This document shows positions 44,159 through 56,502 of a stretch of DNA of 64,000 nt, piece by piece; position 1 is the first letter of the stretch, and every line of letters starts with the position of its first letter. Under the pieces are notes generated by a model. The model had not been told where the DNA came from. It did not search any database and saw only the letters and a list, made by a program, of their open reading frames with translations. Both the position numbers and the translations under genes were made by a program. The DNA is from Haberlea rhodopensis (taxonomy: Eukaryota > Streptophyta > Magnoliopsida > Lamiales > Gesneriaceae): positions 2,542,001 through 2,606,000 of the forward strand of contig CAJQUN010000061.1 in the NCBI GenBank assembly GCA_907163345.1, in the 5' to 3' direction.

Positions 44159-46665
44159 TGTAACACCCCTAAAGATTTAGAAAGATGATTAAACAAAAAT
44201 TAAGAATGTAATTAAAAAAAATTATATATTAAGAAAATAATAAAATATATCTGTCAAGTTTATTCTTTGTATAGAAATAGAATCAGAAGCATTTTCAATA
44301 AATGTCCTTAGTAATTAAATCAAGTAAAATAAAATGTGTAGAGAAAGAGATTGGTGTTAAATTGAAATGGGTATACATGTGCCTTGCAAATGAGTAAATA
44401 AAACAAAGATGAGTTATTACATAGGAAACATGGGGAGTAGAAAGAACAAAACAAGAAGAAGGGAGGTCCACCGTTTCCACACTTTATTTTAAAAACTTAG
44501 ACTCCAAAATATTACAAAAAATTATTAATCAGCTGAGAAATTGAAGCTTTTGTACTGTTTAACAAGGTGAGTTTTCCATTAGTTATTTAATAAGCTTGTA
44601 GTTATGGGGCTCGACTCTAGCATTTAGCAGAAATTAGCACTTGAAATGGGTTCTCACGGTCCACACGATTAAACCACTTAATTCTTTGCTAGTGATCTAC
44701 CATTTGTTTGAAGTACTGATATTGATTATAGGTGCTAATTCTGAAACAAAGTAAGCTTCCTATTTCTTTTAAACCTTAATCAAAAGACCTTAGATGAAAG
44801 AATGTTTGGAGTTTGAAAATTATATCAGATGAAATATGAACTTTTAAAGTGATAATATATGCTAAATTTAATATGAAATAAAGTCAAATCGTGAAGTGGA
44901 GTGAGAATTTATTTAATTTTGAATTGTGCCAAAGTTGATGTAGACTCTGGGGTGTCTTGTTGACATTCTGGGTGATGTAATTTTATTAAATAAATAATGG
45001 TTACTTGGATGATCGACAAACATCCAAATAGCTTTAGTTAAACTAGTAAACATGGATTAAATATAGTGTATTGTTTTGTATACACTATACCTTAGACTAG
45101 TCAATCCACTTGAAGTTTTTATTTGGTTCCATTATATAAATGATTTGCATTTTCTAGAGTAACTAACCGAGAAATGAAATGGATGGTGAAAATAATACAG
45201 TGAAGGATTCTCATGACGACTAACAATTCTGGATTGTGATCAAAGTTTGAGACTGTAAATAACTCAAGAAAAATATGATATGATTAATCAAACTTAATTT
45301 TCTGAATTTATTATACTATGTTAGTTGCTGAAAAGTGTAGAAACATTGAAATTGAATTGAACTTGGAAAATTGGAGCCGAACAAAATAAAATGTTGAATA
45401 ATAGAAATTAGTTTGTTATTAAATTTGGCAAACATCAATTGTGGGTTAATGAGTTTAGTATTGATTTTTGGAACTATTGTATTTGTTAATGATATGATCA
45501 GATAATCGCAGCAGAGATCAGGTGGGAAGTCGAATACTATAATCATTTTTTATTCCACAATCAGGTACATTCTATCTTAATAAGAACAATAAATTATCAT
45601 TGAGTAAACATATGGACTGAAAATGAGAAGATTTGAGAATATGTGATGAATTGATTAATTGGGATAGAATGATAATGAGTTGAGATGGAATGATGATGTG
45701 GATCTTGTTGTATATTTTATATATGGATTGATGATTGGATATACATTATATATGTGGTTGATGTGAACGGATGATTCTAGGATTTGGGCCAGTGGATGAA
45801 ATTTCTGGTCCTGATATCACGTATATGGATGATATGGACTGACAAGTCCTGGACTGACGAGTCCTTGATGTAGGCCAGTGGATGACATATCTGGTATGAT
45901 GATAGTGAATGCATTACAATGCATTGCATATATATATGATGAGATGATATGGTGTAATATTGGACATCGTTTTTATATTATATTGTTGTTGTCTTGTTTG
46001 CCATGATTAATTTCAAGGTAACGGAACATTGTATTATTATTTGTTAAATTGTTGAGCTATATCAATTAGATGTTTACGATCTATATAATTTCTGTTGGTA
46101 TTTTGATAAGAACGTACTGAGCGTTAGCTCACCCTTTTATGGATTTTGTGTTTCAAGTGACAGGGCAGGTACTAGTGGACGGGGTCAGAGTTAACTGACG
46201 AAGGGATTGGGGTAGAGCTCACTAGTTTCTAGTGTTTAATATTACTGGAAGAATATACTTTTGATGTCCAACAGGTTTAAGAGATTATATGTTTATGTTT
46301 ATGTTTGTGTTTGTGATGTTGCTTAGCATCTCGATCAGGTTTGTCAAATTTTATTTACGTTAAGAAGTATTTACTTTGGCGATAGTGGGTCTGTCATCAT
46401 TTGCTTATGATTATGATATGTGATTATGATATTTATAGTCGAGATGCTGACGTTTGTTGTTTGATTTTAATATATTTCGGCTCAAGTATATTTTATAAAT
46501 CATCATGTGGTCAGTCTTGGTTTTAGAGTGCCCTAGTGTGTCTGATTAAGATTTACATTTATTTTTAAAACGAAAAATTTTAGCCGGAATATTATTGCTT
46601 GATTATTGATCGCGATTAAATGTATAATTGCATGCTATTATGAGATTAACTCGAGGGTCCCTACA
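44159..46665 (+). mobile_element. Nested solo LTR of another gypsy family (about 2.5 kb)
   Basis: It starts TGTAACACCCCTAAAG and ends GAGGGTCCCTACA, both typical of large gypsy LTRs. The sequence around 46110-46210 (GAGCGTTAGCTCACCC, then GTGACAGGGCAGGTAC) resembles the transcription-termination side of Tekay/Del LTRs. The interrupted LTR reads on at 46666. The flanks share GTTG (GGTTG and GTTGT), so the 5-bp duplication is imperfect. There is no internal domain. Unlike the other LTRs here, it lacks the palindrome array. Confidence 0.75.
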
Positions 46666-46946
46666 GTTGTCTATCAATACTCATGTTGTGGTTGTTTCTG
46701 TAGAGACTCATAGACGAGGGAGGCCGGAATTGTGAGTTTACTTCTGCTGCAAGATGAACCACTGATTAGGAAATGAACATGTTAGGTTGTTCATCTATAC
46801 ATGATGTAAATTATGTCATGGTTTTGAAAATATTGTAAGAAATGACATATGATTCTTGATCAGTGTGAATTACTACTTAATCCTACCTCATAATTGTGAA
46901 ATGATTTGATACTTAAAGGAGTAAGTAGCGAGGACCCCACAACCAA

Positions 46947-47586
46947 CAAGGAGTAGAACCTCGTCAACGGGTTCTAATCAAGCAAGTACTAGCAGAGCAC
47001 AGATGAAGAGGACTTTCAGACACACTCATACTCATACGATGGGAGTTTCAAATATTTTAACTGCTGGACGTACGGAGCAAGATGACATATATATACAGAT
47101 TGTCGAGAGAACAAAAACCTAGTAGTAAGACAGTTCGAGCATACCAAGGAGTTCGAGGATGTTGTTTACTTCCAAGACTTGGTGCAGGTGTATCAATTTG
47201 AGGATATCGGCTCAAATGAAAGCATCTACGAATAAGAGATCTATTATGATAATGGGGGTGATCCAGTTCAGAATCAGAGTGAAGGAGAGTTCCTTCAGCA
47301 CTTGATCAGAGAAGAGTCGTCAGGGATTTTCTCACATACCACTGTTTCTCATAAAACTCTTATGAGGATCATGAAAGAAGAGCCAAAACTTCAGATGTAT
47401 GATGGATTTACAATTGTAGCCATGGAAAAAGCCATGGATATAATTGGTCTTCGAAGCAGGATTCAAAAAATCCCTGATGTATTCAAAACAACAGGAATGC
47501 TGAAATGTTCAGAAGGCTGGGGAGAAGTACAGATAATCTTCGACATTACTGAGAAGAACAATATCTTCCCTTGCGATGTCTTATAA
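46947..47586 (+). pseudogene. Pararetrovirus-like first open frame, C-terminal part (movement-protein-like position)
   Basis: The frame continues from the left side of the solo LTR and stops near 47122. Other frames then lead to 47302-47586, which reads LQMYDGFTIVAMEKAMDIIG and KCSEGWGEVQIIFDITEKNN before a stop. In caulimovirids the first gene encodes a cell-to-cell movement protein. I infer that role from position only. Confidence 0.35.
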
Positions 47587-47786
47587 GTTTGCAACAACCT
47601 ACAATTGACAGCTATCAAGGAAATCTTCATATTGGTGAAATTAATCTAACAATTGAAGGAACTACAGGTATGATCCCAGAACAGCTCATTCTTGGGATTG
47701 AGTTTCTTGAGGAACATAAACCTTGGGAAAGATTACAAGACAGAATGGAATTCACGGTGGAAGAAAAGAGATATAGAATGAGATGA
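47571..47786 (+). pseudogene. Protease-like fragment of the pararetrovirus-like sequence
   Basis: The residues LILGIEFLEEHKPWERLQ followed by MEFTV resemble the C-terminal strand of a viral aspartic protease (leucine-rich strand, then Phe-Leu and a Lys-Pro turn). The active-site end is not readable in this frame. The next frame begins almost immediately, so the reverse transcriptase and RNase H have been deleted. Confidence 0.35.
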
Positions 47787-48920
47787 CCACCAGTCCATTC
47801 TCCATATATATCTTCATCGGGATGTTATATGAGAAGTATCCGACAGAATATTTTGCAGTCTATATTGATCCAGGAGCTTAAAATATGTACTGCAGGCGCG
47901 ATATCTTTCCCAAATATGTTGGTAAAAGTTACCAGTCATTGCCAGAAGAGATTTTTCCAAGCGGATCATATGAAGGAGTCCAGGGAGTGGAAATAATTAT
48001 CGGAGGAGCTGAACCTTGGGCCAATGACTGCAAATTCTAGGGTTCAAATTAATAATGATTTAGTTTTCTCTCCTATGCAGGATTACCAACTCACTTGGGA
48101 GAAACTAATGACCAGACGAGGTATCAACCCAGACAAAACTATTGTTGATATCTCCGAAAAATATCTGAGGGTTTGGATGGAAGTCTGGCAGCCATCCAAA
48201 CAAAGTTCAGGAATGGTATACTTTCAGAGCTCTTGCTTCGGTTTATACTGTTGCACCAGCATTATCTGAAATCTCAAAATTATCAAAATGGATCAGAGAT
48301 GATGTTCACGAGACATGGGCCAATAATCCACATTTAGCCAGATGAGATATTTTGGAGTTGTAATTTTTCAGTGCTGCTCCTGAACCAGCAAAGAAGAGCT
48401 TCATTGAAGCTTTTCATTTTATCAAACTCAGACGACCAGACGGGTTCGCCTTAAAAAATATAAAAACGGTGCTACCAGAGGACGTAGCAGTTTTTGTTGG
48501 GACTATCACAGAAGATGGAGCTTAAATCAAGCGTGCATGATGTCTTTGGGTTTGTCTAACGGAACTGGACAAAGTCAAATACTCATTTAAGTTCTTTCAT
48601 AATTCAGCCAACGGTACTTTCATGCTGAATTCCATGACAGGAACATCAACGAAATTTGCCGAAGAACTCTTTGAAACAAAGAGGATAATTCTTTGGGAAA
48701 ACAAGATTCCGGCGGGAAAAAAACTTATCGGAAATTCTGCAACACGTCACAAATTTGCCGAAGAATAGATCGAATTTGCCAAGCATGCCCGGAGCAAAAA
48801 GAACCAGAGTTCGGGAAAGGATTCCGATCCAAACCCGACAGATCAGAGGCAGGAAAAGACAAAAGACCTGCTGACAAGAGAGACCGCTTTCCTAAAGCTC
48901 AGGGACTACAAAAACCAATA
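47784..48920 (+). pseudogene. Last open frame of the pararetrovirus-like sequence (transactivator-like position)
   Basis: Several frames read one after another: EYFAVYIDPGA near 47850, SLPEEIFPSGSYEG near 47940, LTWEKLMTRRGINPDKTIVD at 48024-48269, KSFIEAFHFIKLRRPDGFAL near 48400 and TEDGA near 48515. A Lys-rich tail ends near 48920. At least three stops and two frameshifts break it. In caulimovirids the gene just before the genomic promoter is the inclusion-body and translation transactivator protein. The location fits and the similarity is weak. Confidence 0.35.
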
Positions 48921-48929
48921 ATGTAAAGA

Positions 48930-49260
48930 TTCTCCGACAAAGGAAAAGGCGTGGACCATTAAAAGATAGTGTGGTAACTGTTCAACACACTAGGACAAAA
49001 ATAATGGACCACTTACGAGAAAAGTTGGCACACTCAGACAAAGATGACAGACCACATGAAAGTTAAGGTGCACTCACGGGCGCACTCAACAATTATCAAG
49101 ATTTGGAATCCGAAGTTGAAGTTCGGATTCATGCCTATATAAAGGCACTCATTCAGGAAGCTAAGGACATCGAACATTCTCCATAGTTTTCTCAGAATAA
49201 AAATTGTAGTCTCCAAGCTTTGTAATCTTTCGACTTTCATAGCTTGGTAATAAATTCTTT
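48930..49260 (+). promoter_or_regulatory. Pararetrovirus-like promoter with TATA box and poly(A) signal
   Basis: TATATAAA at 49136-49143 is followed by AATAAA at 49196-49201 and a second AATAAA at about 49246. This is the pattern expected where a genomic RNA has terminal redundancy. The inverted copy has TATATGAA at the same place, so its TATA box is damaged. Confidence 0.55.
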
Positions 49261-49440
49261 CTTTCTTTCTTTAGTAATCGTTTGTAATATTGTTTTGTAT
49301 TTCAGTTTATGTGTCCTTGAGTCAAACACCATCTATATGAAAGGCTAAACAAGTCAGTATCCTCCCAAAAGGAGACGTTTTAATGTAATAGATATTATAA
49401 GTATTTCCAGAATAAAATAAAGGTTGTTGCTAAGAATAAC

Positions 49441-50021
49441 AACGGGTCGGGTATGTGACGAGTTTGGTCAATCACAGGACCTGCCCCGCTACACATAAAA
49501 CCCGGACCCGCCCCACCCCGTTTAGACCCGCGAACCCGGCGGGTTTACCCGCCCCGCCCCGATTCCAGTTTTTTTTATTTTTTATTTTTTTAAAAAAAAA
49601 ATTTAGCTAGAAATCATTTTTGAAACACAAAAGTTGAGTTTTGTGATTAAATTTTATGTTTTCTCTAGTAAATATTTATAATAAGCATTGCAAAGCTATT
49701 TTTAAACTACTAAATATTTATTAATTTGTTCTTATTTCCTTCAAAATGTCCAACTTCTTTAACATGAACACATGAATTTTGATATAAAATTAAATAATGA
49801 CACTTTATTGTTCAATTAAAGAAGTAAAACGTATAATCAATATCATATTTTTTTTAAAAAAAACTAAAAATGTATTGCGGGGGGCGGGTACGGGGCGGGT
49901 TCGGCCAATCCCAGGACCGCCCCGCCCCGCTTCCAAACCCGATTGAAGCGGGTCCAGACCCACCCCAGCGAGGCGGGTTCATTGCGGGTCCGGGTTTGGA
50001 CCCGTCCCATTGCCATCCCTA
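49441..50021. mobile_element. hAT-like MITE with 8-bp TSD GTTGTTGC
   Basis: The exact duplication GTTGTTGC lies at 49433-49440 and 50022-50029. The right end is the complement of TAGGGATGGCAATGGGACGG; the left end matches it imperfectly (TAAGAATAACAACGGGTCGG). GC-rich CGGGTTT/ACCCGCC subterminal runs surround an AT-rich centre. The inverted copy near 63560 lacks the insertion, which proves that it is a later event. Confidence 0.92.
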
Positions 50022-50275
50022 GTTGTTGCCCATCTATCTCTAAGATTTTTTTAATCTTTTTATATCTAGCTATACCCTACACCTTAAGGTAAGAAACGAA
50101 TTACTACTGTGATTTGCGGTTTCTGAAGGAGTCAGATAACTTACATACTAACCTTGCCTGAGGGGCTGAAGTTGGATGGTGAGGAGTCATTCGTAAAACA
50201 GGCTGGGAACAGTAATTTTCTGGTGAATTTGCGACACACTTCACCCATTGTTGTTATGGTCAAAAACGTATATAC

Positions 50276-52136
50276 TGTTTTGTCAAAATTTTATTGTAAT
50301 ACGAAAGCATGATGGACATGTTATTTATTTTTAACATATTCTTCGAATTACTGTTTGACTTGTGAGTAGAAGGGCCTAAATATGAACCATAAGTCCTTTG
50401 CAGAAGTATGATCTTGAGTTCTTCTCGAGATGACAGAAACTGGAGGATCTCATATTCATAAAATGCTACTGTTTAAAAATAATAGGATGGGGAAGATAAT
50501 GAATAATATATAGATGTATATTTGATCTTAAAATAAGTTGCAAGGGATAATGATGCAATTAAATTAAAAGTTGTTGGACAGTGTAGACCACTTGGACCAC
50601 ATGTGGGTATAAATATCATTTCAACTAAGAATGGACATATATGAACTAATTTTTTATTGCAAGACTAGGATGAATTATGTTTCACTAAAATATACCGACC
50701 TGAAATTTTTCCTACATATTTCCCTTAAAAAAAAGAATAAAAATGGATAGAGGTAGATAATCTTTTAGTTTGGGGCCTACCAACATGTGCCCAAGCTCTT
50801 GGAATGTAACATTACATGTTCGATTACGGGAAAATCGACCCTGAACTTATATCAATGGCCCCAAAACAATTAGGGTCGTACTTAGATCAATGGCACCAAA
50901 ACATATAGGGTACCAATATCCCAATAATAAAATACTTACAAATATTGAATCAGTCAACACAAAAAGAATACATTTTTAAAAACGCCACCACGGTTTTCTT
51001 CCACAAAGGGATGGCATGTTTACAATCTGTATCTATATACCTATAAATGTATGAATGTTTGGAAATGGTTTTTCAGTTGTGAAAATACATATATACCATT
51101 TATTCCTCCATTCATCTATATCCCTATATTGATTGCTCTTATAAAATTCCATTTCCTACATGAATGCAATAAATAAATTAAGTTAAATGTTACGTTTGTT
51201 TCTTGGCTCCTCAAATGATTTCTTTCCATTTCAATTGCATTCTTGTCTGCACCCTTTCGTCTCCTGCATGAATATGGCTACCATAAGTTTTCAACCTACT
51301 TAAATTCTAATAATATTTTAATTAATTTGAACAATTAATTATGTCTACCATTCCCACAAATTCCACTTTAATTGAGTCTATTCACTTACATAACTTTCAA
51401 TTATCATATCTTATAATTCATTGTGTGTGGTAATAATATTTCTGTTTTCATTTTGGCTATGTGCTTGCATTCCAAACTCATATAGCCATATAGATTTTGA
51501 GTTCAATGTACTTATTCTTACCCCCTAATTCATTCTTACAACCTTTAATTTTTTAAAAAATAAGTAATGAATTTGGTTTTTTTCATTAAAATTTTTCAAT
51601 ACTTTACTAAAATTTTAATAATAATTTTTAATACTATTCAATGAAGGGATAGAATTTTTGTGACCAGAAAATGATATTTTAATGAATTTATGAAAATTCA
51701 AAATGGCATCTCTCATTTGCTTTTATAAAACTAATAATATACATATAAGAGAAAACAAATATGGAAACCGATTTATTTTTTAAGATACATAGTATGGGAT
51801 TTACTATAATTAAGAAATGTAATATACGATCAAAGATCTCAATCAACAGACAATATCATGATGATCTAACGAAGACTCAAAATGCTATATCTCATTTGTT
51901 TATTATAAAATTATTGTCGATAGAAGAATAAATATGTGATTATACCAAATTATTTGTAAACAATTATAATTACAACTAACTATATGCAACAACTCTGAGT
52001 AGAAATACTGCAACCTGAACATTTAGTAACACTATTAATAGCAATTATATTTTCCGAAACAAGTATATTATTTAATTAATACTTTAAAGTTGAACTATAA
52101 CTTCTTCAAACCGTTAGTATCATTATGTGTTTTTAT
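50276..52136. other. AT-rich intergenic sequence
   Basis: No gene, RNA or element end that I can support. Two imperfect copies of ATCAATGGC(C/A)CCAAAACA occur at 50852-50905. Open frames are short and without known motifs. Confidence 0.5.
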
Positions 52137-52833
52137 CAGTGTTTTGAAAATCGGATCGGACCGACAGGTTTAACTGGTAACCGGTGATTGGATCTGATTG
52201 ATCATCTAAACCACCATGCTAAAAATCGAAGGAAACCAAATTAAATCTGTAAAAAACCGGTTCAACAGTGAACCGATTGACAATTGGACCGGCAGGTTAC
52301 TTCATCTTTTTAAAAGAATTTTATTTTTTTATTTTTTATTAAAATTATTAATCGAACAAAAATATAGTATATATAATTTATTGTTATTGAAATAATTAAA
52401 AAATAATATTTTATGTATGCCTTTATCAAAAAACCCATAATTCCATAAAAGATGTCTTATATATTATATATAAACATATTTAATTTCTCGTAAATTATAA
52501 AAGATGTGAATTATTTCTTATTTTTTAAATATTTTTTGTAATTTTGGGATATTATTTTTTTGGGCATTGCTTGTTTTTTTTTAGATATTTTATTATTATT
52601 ATTTTTATGTTGGACATTTGGTTTGATTTTATTTTTTAAGCTTGACATGTTATGTTTGTGTAATGATTTTTTTTTATTGTGGACAACTTGAAACTATAAC
52701 AAATATATGATATATATATTTTACAAAAATTAAAATAGATATTACATATGCTAACGTTATCAGTGGTTCAACCGATTGAACATGTAATCGGTAAGAACAT
52801 CGATTTTATATTCGATCAGATTTAAAAACATTG
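52137..52833. mobile_element. hAT-like MITE with near-exact 8-bp TSD
   Basis: The flanks are GTTTTTAT (52129-52136) and GTTTTTAC (52834-52841). The ends CAGTGTTTTGAAAATCGGAT and the complement of ATCAGATTTAAAAACATTG are imperfect inverted repeats. GGACCG/CCGGTT motifs are subterminal, as in the 17-kb transposon. 697 bp without coding potential. Confidence 0.75.
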
Positions 52834-52841
52834 GTTTTTAC

Positions 52842-54140
52842 ACGTATTGACAGTATGCACACAACAACTTATTTTCTTTATTAATTTCATTATTAATTCC
52901 TAAAAATATGTGCATATTAATATTAGTGTTGTTAAAGGTGAATCACGATTCTTCGAACTATTTATATTCTTTTAATATAGATGTCACCATTATCATGTTA
53001 TAATTATACATGTTTCTTTCATTATTTCAGTATATTTTGTATACTATATTTCCTTGTATCCATTTAAATTGTTATAAATAAAGTTGATAAGCACATGACA
53101 GTTTGTTTAACATTAAAAAAAACAATAATAGTTAAACCTAAATATTATAATTTTACTGCTTGTCATCGGTTATAATCCTAAGATAAAACTATTAATCCTA
53201 AAATGAAAATACTTGGGCAGTTTGAAAATTCAAATAATAAGTTATAATAATAAATACTAATTAAATATTATCAGAGCAATGTTTCAATTATGTATAAGAG
53301 CTGGCTTGCTCACCGTCACTCGTATTCAGTCCACGTGTTTGACTTATATAATATCACATGTGAGGGGCCGTGTTGAGACTTATCCCACATTAGGAAACTA
53401 TAACTTTTGTAAGCTCTTTATAAGATACATTGGTTACTCCACTCATAACCAATTGTTTTGAGTTGGAACCCCATATATTCTTAGCAAAACTATAATAGCA
53501 AACGAAGATATAATCCCCTTGTCTATTCCTTTGTCCAGAATAGCATGAGATCAATGGATAGTTCCAAATTATCTTATATTAAATAATTAATAATTTGCAA
53601 CAACATCAAAAATGTGTTATGCTTGTTGTTATAATTCTTCGCCAAGGATGTAACATTATTCCAAAGCAAAATTCAAAATCCTCCATGAATGTGATTTTGG
53701 TGGACGAACAAGTAATATTTAAAGTTGATAACAATGCAGTGAAAACTATTTTTTATACAACTCTGTAAAATATGATTTTGTTATTTTTTTAAAGTTCATA
53801 AGTACTACCATGGCTTATATTTTAATAACAAAATGAAAACAATATATTTCTTTTTTAAAAACCAGTCAAGTCCTAATAATGAGGAGGTGTTTTTCTTTAA
53901 TCTAAAATAATTACCACCACATTTATATATAAAAAATAATTATCCCCTATTCAATAGTTAGAGAGATAAACAAAAGTTATTGAACTGATCCTACAAACGA
54001 ATACAACAATCACAGAAATAGAGAATGATTTCAAATGTTCTGATGTCACTTTCAGATTTTTAGAGTTCGTTTAATTAAAAATAAATTCGCATGACGATCA
54101 ACTATTCGGTAATTCTCAACCTATATCAATAATTTTTCAT
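52842..54140. other. AT-rich intergenic sequence with a probable copia LTR remnant
   Basis: At 53373-53480 the string TGTTGAGACTTATCCCACAT, followed by TTTATAAGATACATTGG and GAGTTGGAACCCCA, is a familiar start of plant copia LTRs. I cannot find its other end. The rest shows nothing supported. Confidence 0.4.
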
Positions 54141-54149
54141 GGGATAACT

Positions 54150-54516
54150 AATTTTTCTACACAATTTAGTAGTGTAATAGGTGTCATAATGAAGATAAAG
54201 CAATCAGTCTCATTTCAAAGGCACGGCAAGAGCATTGTCTACCAAAGAGATGTTGTATTGATGAACCTACAGTGAGTACAAACCATCTTATTTCAAGTAA
54301 AACATTTCAAAATCATATTATGAGTCTGTCATTTCAACAAATATGTTATATTATTACATTTTATCACAGACTTGATACTATTATAATAATTTTGTGGGAC
54401 GATATCACTATCAATGAAGACCAATGGTTACAAAAATATTGAGAATGAAAAGCCAATAATAGCTTTCTCAATTATGAAAATGCATCTTTATCAAGATATA
54501 TTTTATAGATTATCAC

Positions 54517-54568
<52 letters not shown>

Positions 54569-56050
54569 CATCTAATTAGAAGGAATGATTCAGCTGAAAT
54601 CGACATCTACTACTGTAATATTTCTTAACCCACCATCCATGGAATCAGAAAAAATAAATTTTAAGACAGGCTTTGTGTTATGAATTTGTTTAAAGTAATT
54701 CAATGAAAACTAAATAAAAGGATCATCAAGACCATTATTTACATATTTTTTTATTTCTGATTAATTATTTGAAAAATTACCCCCAAGTTGTTTTAGTATG
54801 TATGCATAAAATTGTCTGGATTAATCAGTTAAATGGAAATTTCAAATTTTCAACATTTCTATTTTAACTCTCACATAAGCGATTGTAACAAACTTTAAAG
54901 ATCATCTGAAATAATTTTCCTACATCAAATTCTAAAATAGCCTTTAGAGACGACGATAATGATTCTATAATTGGCTATAGGAGACGGGAAAGAGTTTGAG
55001 TTGAGGATAGCTCCATTATATTAGTTAGTCAATCTTTAATTTTCGGATAAATATTACTGATATACATTCATCTTTTTTCACTTTAGACTGAATAAGTAGA
55101 TAATAGTATTGTCTAATATAATATATAAAAACCAAACATTGTCAATTTGTTATATATTAATACAACAGTTACACTTATTTCAAATTTTGTTTCGGTTCAT
55201 ATAAGTCATTTATAAATTATTTTAATAACTAATATTTAATATCAATGATTTCAGATAGGATGAAGACCATTTTTAAGGAAATGTGAGGCCATACAATTGT
55301 TTAGAACAATTTTATTTCATTTCACTCTGATTATTTTTGTTACATATCCAAAATAATAACCTTTTCATACTAATAATCTCTAATGAATATAGAACACATA
55401 CTACTTCTTCAAAGAAAATGCACATGATGTGGAGAATAGATTGAAACCTTGGTATGAGGCTTGCGGCAATTATTCAAGGGCAATCATCAAAACAAATGAC
55501 ACACCAAATTGTAGGAATTGCGTTGATTTACACATGGAAGCAGTGCCAATATGTGAATTCGGTCAAAAAATTTAAATTTTATGAATAATAATTAATGTTG
55601 CTTTAACGTTTATTAGAATGTTATATCCAGTGGAATCGACTAACAATAATGCTAAAAATGACAACGAAAAAGTAAGAATGACATTGTTTGAGGACGTGAC
55701 TGTTGCTTTTATTAGTTTTCCTGTTATAGATTATATCAACTCAATCAATAAGGTGAGTAAAGTTAAACTTTCAACATCCAACAATGTACTTTTCAAATTA
55801 ATTCTCACCATATGAATTTGTTTTTTCTGGGATGTAAATATGTCCCCATATTATATGGGTCTCGAAGAACCAGATAAAGGAGAACACAAATTTCTTTTCA
55901 AGCTCGATAAAAAAATTTGATACTTGAAATGGGATTGTATCTATTTTAATAGAAAGATTTGAAAAGCCCTTGCAGAAGTTTGACGACGAAAAGAAAATTC
56001 AACGAATAATGCCTCAAACCAAATTGATGAAAACAAGAGTTTAAGAAAAC
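54150..56050 (+). pseudogene. RPA70-like coding remnant (replication protein A large subunit family)
   Basis: Segments suggest an OB-fold protein. LWDDITINEDQW (about 54391-54426) resembles the second DNA-binding OB fold. PWYEACGNYSRAI followed by NCRNC (55440-55520) resembles the C-terminal zinc-ribbon fold of RPA70, with one Cys of the first pair missing. TLFEDVTVAFISFPVIDYIN (55680-55740) ends at an AAG/GTGAGT splice donor near 55752. RPA-like genes are also carried by Helitrons, so this may be a mobile-element relic. Frames are broken between the pieces. Confidence 0.4.
54517..54567. repeat. (ATT)n microsatellite
   Basis: About 17 uninterrupted ATT units. Confidence 0.97.
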
Positions 56051-56439
56051 AGCGTCAAACAACTAAACCTCGGAGCAAAAAAACAGGGAAGACACAACTA
56101 ATTGATGATGATCGTGGAGGTACACAGATCCATGTTGAAGATGATGACATGATTGCTTCTTTTACAAAAAGAAATACCATAAAAAAAGCCCCGCCACAAA
56201 ACAACGGAGCCAGAGAAAAAAGGATACAATAATAATTGATGATGGTGATGGAAGTATATAAGTCTGAATGAAAATGATGTCTTTCTTCTTTTACAAAGAG
56301 AAAGTGACAAACAAAAAATAGAAAGGAAATAAGTAAAATTGCATTTGAAAATATCAAGCAAGAAAAAAATTGAACCGAAAATATAATCTAAATGGGTGCA
56401 ATGATTTCTATGTTTTAAACAAAAGTTTATATGTTTACG

Positions 56440-56442
<3 letters not shown>

Positions 56443-56492
<50 letters not shown>
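56443..56492. repeat. (AT)n microsatellite
   Basis: About 25 uninterrupted AT units, immediately before the 178-bp tandem duplication. Confidence 0.97.
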
Positions 56493-56498
<6 letters not shown>

Positions 56499-56502
56499 AT
56501 TT

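Larger units (their letters stand above)
42652..46941 (+). mobile_element. Tekay-like solo LTR (itself containing another solo LTR)
   Basis: TG...CA ends (TGTAATGCAT and ACCCCACA) are flanked by an exact 5-bp duplication ACCAA at 42647-42651 and 46942-46946. The sequence outside the nested insertion is 1,783 bp and is related to the old Tekay-like LTR, for example GACGTGAAGGCTGAGCCACT. No internal domain remains, so recombination between two LTRs removed it. Orientation is taken from the homologous LTRs. Confidence 0.88.
46942..50275 (+). mobile_element. Decayed caulimovirid-like endogenous pararetrovirus
   Basis: A collinear but broken set of plus-strand frames is followed by a promoter with TATA box and poly(A) signal and a long leader. 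This is the layout of a linearised pararetrovirus genome. The large polymerase region is missing. The promoter-leader part (about 48960-50275) is repeated inverted at 63308-64000. The assignment rests on layout and weak protein resemblance. An unusual LTR element is the alternative. Confidence 0.5.

Noticed and set aside
47302..48930. Functional viral genes
   Set aside because: Several stops, frameshifts and a missing polymerase region show that the sequence is a dead fragment.
50276..52136. Small open frames in the AT-rich intergenic part
   Set aside because: Length and composition are those expected by chance in AT-rich DNA. No start context or homology is visible.
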